DNA from: Haematobia irritans
Taxonomy: Eukaryota; Arthropoda; Insecta; Diptera; Muscidae
DNA length: 64,000 bases
Direction of reading: 5' to 3'
NCBI RefSeq assembly: GCF_050003625.1
Contig: NC_134398.1
Location: forward strand, 93,501,248 to 93,565,247
Shown here: positions 57,368 to 64,000 of the stretch, piece after piece
How the letters are laid out: every line of letters starts with the position of its first letter
Numbering within the stretch: the first letter of the stretch is position 1
Translations under genes and position numbers: made by a program
The notes under the pieces: model-generated
The model's database searches: none
The model's input: only the letters and a program-made list of their open reading frames with translations
Told to the model about the DNA's origin: nothing

Positions 57368-58597
57368 ATGCAGCGAAATTCCAAGTCATCCACTGGGTTG
57401 CTAACTTCAGGGCCCAGTTGATGGGTATCGACTGGAGTTATAAATCTGGGCAATGACCAAGAGTTAGGCCCAATTAGTCGACCTGTAGACGGGTCGACAG
57501 GTGGCGACACTCTGACAAGTCGAACTTTTTCTAAGGTAACAACATCAAAAGGAGGTAATCCCTCACGAAAGAGATTCAAGGAACGCAGAAATGCTTTGTT
57601 TATCCTAAAGAAGTTAGGATCAATCGACCCAAGCACGCTGTCGGCTAAACAAAGCGATTCCTTAAAATGGGCTCAAGGAATTCTTGAGACTGGAAAAAGG
57701 GGAACGATCACCGGATGAGCTGCCATCCTCCAAAAGGGATCAAAGATCGTTTGCCACAGTTGCTAAAGACAGCCTTGTGATGGCTATCATTAATAAAGGA
57801 GCATTGGACGGTATGGCTCCAAAGCAAAAATGGGGGGAAATTGAGAATGCTCTGTCTGTCGTCTACTCACAGGTGCTGGAAAAGTTTCCCGGCCCAGATC
57901 CTCGACACCAAGAGGCTGGTTGGTATCAAGGACGATTTAAGCTAGTCGTGAGGACTAGCTTAAATCGTCTCTAGAATGTTTTAAAGCTGCTCTGATACTA
58001 ATTGGTGAAGTTTGGGAAGGAGCTGCTCTAGAGTTAGTCGAGTAGAAAGACATACCGGCTAGACCTAGAGCACATGCGTGGATACCTGAAAACCCTTCTG
58101 ACTCTGAATCTATTTTAAATAGACTGAAACGATGCAATCCAGATCTTCCAACAGCTGATTGGAAGGTTGGCCGTTTGGATGAAGTGGATGGACCAAGACG
58201 GCATGCAGTGTTTATATTGAACACTCAGTCTTTGCCACATCTAGCAAAGTCTCAGGGCCGTGTATGTTATGGCTTTCATTATATCCAAATGAAGGTGTAT
58301 AAAAACGATCAACTAAAGGATTCAGAAATGGACAAGCCTCTGTCTGAATCAGAAGTAAGCGGATCCTCTTGCGAAGTCGAGGGAGATACCAAAGTTGAAG
58401 ACATGGATAGATACCGTATGCGTGAGGAAGTTTCTACTGCCTCAGAACTCACCAAAGTTGAACCTATGGTTATTGCGAGAGTCACCGAGATCTCTGAAGA
58501 GGACATTCTTGATGACTCGATTGAAGCGGCTCTTGTGACGGTTGTTGAAAATCACGATGGTCCTACGGATCCTCCAGATAAATCTTCATCATTGTAA
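57368..58597 (+). pseudogene. LINE ORF1 (Gag-like), copy L3
   Basis: Same start context (CCACCATGCAGCG). Broken into frames at 57684-57974 and 58175-58597. The middle part has PSSKRDQRSFATVAKDSLVM and, later, the basic and acidic segments shared with L2; a 37-bp palindrome at 57932-57968 is a local rearrangement in it. The acidic end (DKPLSESEVSGSSCEVEGDT) is conserved between L2 and L3. No zinc knuckle is seen. Confidence 0.7.
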
Positions 58598-58828
58598 GGC
58601 TGCATGTGCTGCCTTAAAAGTTCTCCTGATGAAAGGGGACATAGACATAGTTCAAGAACCATATGTTTATAGAAACAAAATATGTGAAAGCTTAACTTGT
58701 TTCTGCTGCCTTCAATGTGCAAAACAGCACTGTCGGTGCCAATTTAGAAATAGCCAAATGCAAATATTGGGTATCTTCGGTCTACATGGGACATGACAGG
58801 GAGATGCCTCCATGTGCCGTTAAGACCT
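58542..58828 (+). pseudogene. LINE endonuclease start, copy L3
   Basis: MVLRILQINLHHC and VQEPYVYRNK are present; a deletion of about 90 nt relative to L2 occurs at 58686 and the frame is lost. Interrupted at 58828 by the LTR-like element; the rest of the domain is at 63257-63341 and 63867-64000. Confidence 0.85.
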
Positions 58829-59293
58829 TGTGAGGACCAGAAGTCGTGCCTCGTTTCTTGTCACACGAATTACCTGAATTCTTGTTGTTTTTTGCTATTC
58901 ACATTGAATTGTTTTTTATTGAATTTTTAAATATATATAGTGAACTTGAATTTTTTACAAGGCCCTCGTATGTTTTTCCTGAACTCTCGTACCGACCCAC
59001 GTAGTTGTTTACAACATTCGAAATATATCAAAACAACATACCGTTTGTTTGTAGCAACAATGTACCCAGTAAGCTGATCTATTACTGTCAATGCATGTGA
59101 ACAGCAAAACGACGTAGCAACAAACATCACAGCGACCCAGTGTTGTTTATCAGTGCAAACGAAGATCAAAACAACATACCGTTGCAGGACACCAACAACG
59201 ATGCTGGGAGTCGAAGTTGTTTACAACATTTGCATCAAAACACCCAACAACACGCAACAAGGGACAATGCAAGTAAACAAGTGAGCAGCCTGG

Positions 59294-59300
59294 TATAAAA
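59294..59300 (+). promoter_or_regulatory. TATA box of the LTR-like element
   Basis: TATAAAA within GGTATAAAAGGATGGGG, followed about 30 nt later by an ACAGTCAGTGG initiator-like stretch. Confidence 0.55.
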
Positions 59301-59491
59301 GGATGGGGAAACTATGAAAGGGGGACAGTCAGTGGAGATAATTTGACAGCGAAACATCGGCAAGTGAGTCTGAGGAGTGAACAAGGAACATAGCCAAGTT
59401 TAAGCCTAGGTGAGTAGAGTGAATACTATAAGTGCCAGTGATAGTGACGATCGTGACAGTGACAACCGTGACCATCTTCCGTTGGATTATA

Positions 59492-59846
59492 TCGACTCGC
59501 CGTGCACCCTACATGGATTCGCTCCGGTAGGCAACGTACATTTTCAGTTAGACACCGACTCGCCGTGCACCCTACATGGATTCGCTCCGGTAGGCAACGT
59601 ACATTTTCAGTTAGACACCGACCCGCCGTGCATCCTCTGGTAGGCAACATAATACTTTTCGTTCCAAACACCGACTCGTCGTGCACCCTACATAGATACG
59701 CTCTGGTAGGCATCATAATATTTTTCATTCCATACACCGACCCGCCGTGCACCCTACACGGATACGCTCCGGTAGGCAACCTAAATTTTTCCATATCGTA
59801 CACCGACTCGCCGTGCACCCTACATAGATACGCTCTGGTAGGCAAC
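59492..59846. repeat. minisatellite block 1, unit about 63-66 bp
   Basis: About 5.6 units starting CCGACTCGCCGTGCACCCTA and containing GGATTCGCTCCGGTAGGCAAC; the first two units are identical. The array is interrupted by the hAT-like element and continues at 62398. Confidence 0.95.
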
Positions 59847-62389
59847 TAGGCTTGCCAGATGACCGGGATTCGCCTGGATTGTCCCGGAATTTCGTCTTCA
59901 GGAAGTGTCCCGAATCTTTCACAAAATTTGCCAAAAATCCCGGAATTTCAATTACTCAAGGCATATGTTTTCATTTTTTCCCATTTCTTAGAAAAGGAAA
60001 CGATTTGAAATGAAATCGCTTTCAAAAATATTTTTATACCCTCCACCATTGGATGGGGGCATATTAACTTTGTCATTCCGTTTGTAACACATCGAAATAT
60101 TGCTCTAAGACTCCATAAAGTATATATATTCTGGGTCGTGGTGAAATTCTGAGTCGATCTGAGCATGTCCATCCGTCCGTTTGACTGTTGAAATCACGCT
60201 AACTTGCGAACGAAACAAGCTATCGACTTGAAACTTGGCGCAAGTAGTTGTTATTAATGTAGGTCAGATGGTATTGCAAATGAACCATATCGGTCCACTT
60301 TTACGTATAGCCCCCATATAAACGGCCCCCAAATTTGGCTTGCTGCTCCTCTAAGAGAAGCAAATTTCATCCGATCCGGCTGAAATTGGGTGCATGGTGT
60401 TGGTATATGGTCTCTAACAACCATGCAAAAATTGGTCCATATCGGTCCATAATTATATATAGTCCCCATATAAACCGATCCCCAGATTTGGCTTGCAGAG
60501 CCTCTAAGAGAAGCAAATTTCATCCGATCCAGCTGAAATTGGGTACATGCTGTTGGTATATGGTCTCTAACAACCATGCAAAAATTGGTCCACATCGGTC
60601 CATAATTATATATAGCCCCCATATAAACCGATCACCAGATTTGACCTCCGGAGCCTCTTGGAAGACCAAAATTCATCGGATTCTGTTGAAATTTGGTACG
60701 TGCTGTTAATATATGGCCTCAAACACCAATGCAAAAAGTGGTCGAAATCGGTCCATAATTATATATAGCCCCCATATAAACCGATCCCCAGATTTGACCT
60801 CCGGAGCCCCTTGGAAGAGCAAAATTCGTCCGATTCGGTTGAAATTTGGTACGTGGTGGTAGTATATGATATTTAACAACCATGCCAAAAGTGGTCCATA
60901 TCAGTCCATAATCATATATAGCCCCCATATAAACCGATCCCGAGATTCGGTTTTGGAGCCACTTGGAGGAGCAAATTTCATCCGAGTCAGTTGAAATTTG
61001 GTACATTGTGCTAGTATATGGCCGTTAGCAACCATGCCTAACTTGGTCCATATCGGTCTATAGTTATATATAGCCCTCAGATAAATCGATCCCCAATCAC
61101 ACAAAAAAAAGTTCATAATTGTATATAGCTCACATATAAGCGGCTCTCTACGTACCGTGCAAAAGTCCATATCGATTCGTAATTATTTGTAGACCAAACA
61201 ATTTTTTTCTGATTCAATCACGAAATTAATTGATCCAATTAATTTTTTAATTGAATTTTCTTCAATCACAGAAATGATAGTATCAATTAAAAAATTAATT
61301 GACAGTCAATTAAAAAATTAATTGATCCAATTAAAAAATTAATTGATACTATTAATTTGTGTGATTGATTTTTGTTTCAATTAAAAAATTTGTTGAATCA
61401 ATTAAATTTTTAATTGAATATTTTTTAAAACTCAATTAAGATTTTAATTGGAAAAATTTGCGTGAAATTTTTTTCTGTGTATACATACCTTTTTTGTCTA
61501 ATATATACCACGTATGGACTAACTCACAATTTAGAAAACGATTTTAAGAAGTTTTAAGATATCACAACCCAATTAATTCGATTGTGGATGACAGTCTTTC
61601 GTAGAAGTTTCTACGCAATCCATGGTGGAGGGTACATAAGATTCGGCCTGGCCGAACTTACAGCCGTATATAATTGTTGGTTTTGGATTTTCATACTTTT
61701 TGTCTGTCAGATTTTGTACCACTACATTCAATCTCATCACTATGAGAAATAAATCAAATTACTGTCTTTCGAATCACCAGCTGTCACTTAAGCAGTAAAT
61801 GTAAAAAAATATTATATATTATTAAAATATTATTTCAAATTCACGTTTTTCTGCGAAATGCATTTTTACAAATTATGTGCCAACGTTTCAAAGTTCAATT
61901 GTATCCCTATCACTACCATAGACTCTTTAGTCACACTGTAACAATCCCCAACTTTGATGTGAAATATACACAAAACCATGTCCATGGTGATATCCAAATT
62001 CCTAGTATCGAAAGGCACTACAAAAGAAGCAACGATTGTCACCTCAGAGCTTAAGTTTGTTTGCCAAAACCGAAAGTAATATGCCAGTAAATATGAGTTT
62101 AGGTTTCTGTCTTAAAAAAAAAAAACAAATTTTCCAAAAAATATTTACGTTTGGTATACAATCATCCCAAAATCATCATTGGGAGAAAATTTCAGAGGAT
62201 CCAACATATTTAGGAATTTAAAAGTCTGCAGACAATAACGACTACGCCATGGCGTTTGTGCAAATTTACCAAGTGATAAAATATTGGCAACTATTTTCGG
62301 AAAATATGACTGTTTTTGCTTGTCCCGACAAATCCCGGAATGTACGGCGCAATGTCCCGGATTTCGGCAACCATCATCTGGCAACCCTA
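59847..62389. mobile_element. hAT-like non-autonomous element, 8-bp target duplication
   Basis: The ends TAGGCTTGCCAGATG and CATCTGGCAACCCTA are 15-bp inverted repeats with one mismatch, extended by related CCCGGAATTTCG/CGAAATCCGGGAC sequence. Flanking TAGGCAAC occurs on both sides (59839-59846 and 62390-62397). An 8-bp duplication is characteristic of hAT transposons. No transposase is seen; most of the interior is another fly repeat (60034-61665). Confidence 0.82.
60034..61665. repeat. dispersed fly repeat with TATACCCTCCACCAT end and 5 internal units
   Basis: Left end TTTATACCCTCCACCATTGG, right end ATGGTGGAGGGTACATAAGATTCGGCC..., partly inverted to each other. The interior holds about five tandem units of roughly 150 bp built around CCATATAAACCGATCCCCAG and GGTCCATAATTATATATAG. 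A repeat of this wording is very abundant in muscid and related fly genomes (recollection, not searched). An AATTAATTGATCCAATTAAA-rich self-complementary patch occupies 61200-61460. Confidence 0.8.
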
Positions 62390-62397
62390 TAGGCAAC

Positions 62398-62790
62398 ATA
62401 ACATTGTTCATTTCAAACACCTACTCATCGTGCACCCTACATAGGTACGCTCTGGTAGGCAATATAATATTTTTCATTTCATACACCGACCCGCCGTGCA
62501 CCCTACATGGATACGCTCTGGTAGGCAACATAATATTTTTCATTTCATACACCGACCCGCCGTGCACCCTACATGGATACGCTCTGGTAGGCAACATAAT
62601 ATTTTTCATTTCATACACCGACCCGCCGTGCACCCTACATAGATACGCTCTGGTAGGCATCATAATATTTTTCATTCCATACACCGACCCGCCGTGCACC
62701 CTACATGGATACGCTCCGGTAGGCTTCATACCATTTGCATTGCATACACCGACTCATCGATTACCCTACGCGGAACCACGTCAGTAGGCA
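62398..62790. repeat. minisatellite block 2, unit 66 bp
   Basis: About six units (CCGACCCGCCGTGCACCCTA ... GGTAGGCAACATAATATTTT), two of them identical, fading into diverged sequence at 62750. As the unit is a multiple of three, several frames stay open on both strands and give repetitive, probably meaningless ORFs. Confidence 0.95.
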
Positions 62791-63125
62791 ACTTAGGGTT
62801 ACCTTCGCGTCGCTAGTTCGCCGTACTCTTTCACACTCTACGCGGACATATCAGGCAGCCACCCTCAGATGACACGACCTGTTGCCCCAACACGGACGAC
62901 GGACTGAAGCCCCACCAACCAACTATACCTCGAGCTAGAAGCCGAATCGTTTCCCAGACCACTCGCCGCAACTAAGCCAGCTATCCCTGACACAACGATC
63001 ACGACCGCCTAGCCAAGGGCATCACCGGTGGACGCAGATCCAGATCACGCCCACGACGCCACCCCGCCAACCTATAACCTAGAGTTAACCAAATTGGATT
63101 GTAACTGAATGCTACTGAACTCCTC

Positions 63126-63131
63126 AATAAA
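63126..63131 (+). terminator. poly(A) signal of the LTR-like element
   Basis: AATAAA in CTCCTCAATAAAGAATATAAAG, 122 nt before the element end. Confidence 0.5.
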
Positions 63132-63341
63132 GAATATAAAGAAACGAAATCCACATCTTTTATCTACTCGGGTCTAGCGAATATAAATTGTCTGTGACGA
63201 ACCCTGTCCCCGCGAGTATACCCCAGCATACCAGGGAAAACCTGTCGTTACAACCTTAGTTGAGGAGTCACTGAAAACAAAGACGAAACTCATTATGGGA
63301 TGTGAATGCGCATCATAGTATATGGGGAAGTAGTGATACTA

Positions 63342-63864
63342 CCCAGCAAAAAAAGCGTCGCCAAAAAAGTAGTGAAAATGTTCTTTTTGGATCCGGAAGT
63401 GGTGCAAAATTGACGCAGAAGCGATGAATTTAACATGGCCTTGTCATAGGACGGAAGTCCTCCATTTCAAAAGCCGTTGCACTGAATTTGCATCACTTCT
63501 TTAGGTGTGATCGGAATTCAATGTTTTGGATGTAAATTAAAAAATTTTGTGATATTTTGTCAAATAAATAATTTTTATATTTTTTTATAATTTTTAATGT
63601 ATTCTAACGCTTATCGGAAACGTTTGACCTCAAACATTTTCAATAAATGATTTGTACCATTTTATGAATTCTTACTCTGTTTTTACCCTATTTGAAACAA
63701 AAAAGTTAAAATTATCCATTAAAGTATGAAAAAACCAAGTTATAAAAAATTGAATTAAAAGAACTTCCTGGGTAGTTAAAATAAAGAACATCATTGGGAG
63801 TGCATCTTCTGGAAGTGCTTTTAAAGTTGTGCCTTTGGAAGAACTTCCAAATTTTTTTGCTGGG
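63342..63864. mobile_element. TA-flanked MITE with CCCAGCAAAAAAA termini, 523 bp
   Basis: 13-bp perfect inverted repeats CCCAGCAAAAAAA / TTTTTTTGCTGGG, flanked by TA (63340-63341 and 63865-63866). Removing it and one TA restores the L2 endonuclease sequence GATACTAATGCAAGG. Near both ends the word GGAAGT is repeated (for example CCGGAAGTGGTGC and CTGGAAGTGC). No coding frame. Confidence 0.92.
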
Positions 63865-64000
63865 TAATGCAAGGGGAGAGTCGCTAATACAGTTTATTTT
63901 GCGTACTAATCTGGTAGTTTGTAACAAGGGAGATGCCCCAACCGTTGTCACTAAAAACAGGCAAGCGGTTTTGGACATCACCTTGGCCTCGCAAGAACTG

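Larger units (their letters stand above)
58829..63252 (+). mobile_element. LTR-like element (probable solo LTR) with minisatellite, nested in LINE L3
   Basis: Flanked by ACCT (58825-58828 and 63253-63256), which occurs once at the matching site in L2. Ends are TGTGAGGACC and CGTTACA, the TG...CA form of an LTR. Inside lie a TATA box (59294-59300) and a late AATAAA (63126-63131), so it has promoter and polyadenylation signals in the right order. Without the inserted hAT element it would be about 1.87 kb. No gag, pol or second LTR is present. An unusual long LTR left by LTR-LTR recombination fits best; the family is not known. Orientation is inferred from the signals. Confidence 0.65.
57265..64000 (+). 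mobile_element. LINE copy L3 (family L), with nested insertions, runs off the window
   Basis: Three pieces belong together: 57265-58828, 63257-63341 and 63867-64000. They match L2 (16341 onwards) through ORF1 and the endonuclease. Between them lie an LTR-like element (58829-63252) and a MITE (63342-63864). L3 keeps about 0.3 kb of ORF1 that L2 lost but has its own deletions (for example around 58686 and 63302) and continues beyond the right edge. Confidence 0.9.

Noticed and set aside
59426..59934. Minus-strand ORFs with repeated RAYPCRVHGGSVYGM-like peptides, and the plus-strand counterparts at 62284-62787
   Set aside because: They follow from a 63-66-bp minisatellite that lacks stops in several frames on both strands; no start, domain or host-gene context.
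60254..61170. Repetitive minus and plus ORFs (for example YMGAIYNYGPIWT repeats)
   Set aside because: Translations of tandem units of a dispersed fly repeat.

Overview
The window is a piece of a dipteran nuclear genome, most likely a calyptrate (muscid-type) fly. The evidence is a spliceosomal-intron gene for an RBM39/Caper-type splicing factor, insect errantiviruses with Env, a mariner copy with irritans/Himar-type termini, LINEs with short-repeat tails, very long (TA)n arrays, and dense dispersed repeats of the kind common in large fly genomes. One 100-N assembly gap lies at 1343-1442. Apart from the host gene (10272-12223, plus strand) nearly everything recognisable is transposable element (TE).

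Layout. 1-1342: reverse-strand fragment of a LINE with endonuclease, reverse transcriptase (RT) and RNase H (family L). 1443-9308: two long (TA)n arrays enclosing an inverted-repeat block. The block holds a decayed Kabuki/CsRn1-like Gypsy element, split by a mariner and by a 1.06-kb inverted-repeat element, then Penelope-like fragments. 9309-10080: BEL/Pao pol debris. 10272-12223: the three 3' exons of the Caper-like gene; its first exon(s) were not found. 12424-16340: mostly unassigned DNA, a Harbinger-like scrap, and a Copia 5' end (half-tRNA-iMet primer site) whose LTR carries a pogo-like MITE. 16341-26226: LINE copy L2, cut by errantivirus A (18682-24133, TSD TGCA), which is itself cut by a TA-flanked MITE. 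27443-54316: a tandem array of three Gypsy-B elements sharing LTRs (LTR1-body1-LTR2-body2-LTR3-body3). LTR2 is cut by an mdg3-like Gypsy-C (33393-38576, TSD ATTT). Body 2 is cut by errantivirus D (39678-47551, TSD AGTG). 54317-55010: two (TA)n arrays around an orphan Env-like piece. 55330-57230: another LINE endonuclease split by an inverted-repeat element. 57265-64000: LINE copy L3, cut by a 4.4-kb LTR-like element (TSD ACCT) with a minisatellite, which is cut by a hAT-like element (8-bp TSD) carrying a common fly repeat. L3 is also cut by a 523-bp MITE.

How parts work together. The LTR elements keep much of their expression logic: primer sites for four different tRNAs (Trp, iMet, Pro, Lys) and a probable fifth (Leu), polypurine tracts, and 3' splice sites ahead of env. 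In all three families with a gag-pol junction (B, C, D) a canonical X_XXY_YYZ slippery heptamer sits in phase just before the gag stop. Nested target-site duplications give a relative order of insertion. The B bodies share disabling frameshifts, so the array probably grew by LTR-LTR recombination and not by three independent insertions. No RNA genes, CRISPR arrays or bacterial-type features were seen. Coordinates of TE edges come from repeat comparison inside the window; family names rest on motif recognition, not database searches.
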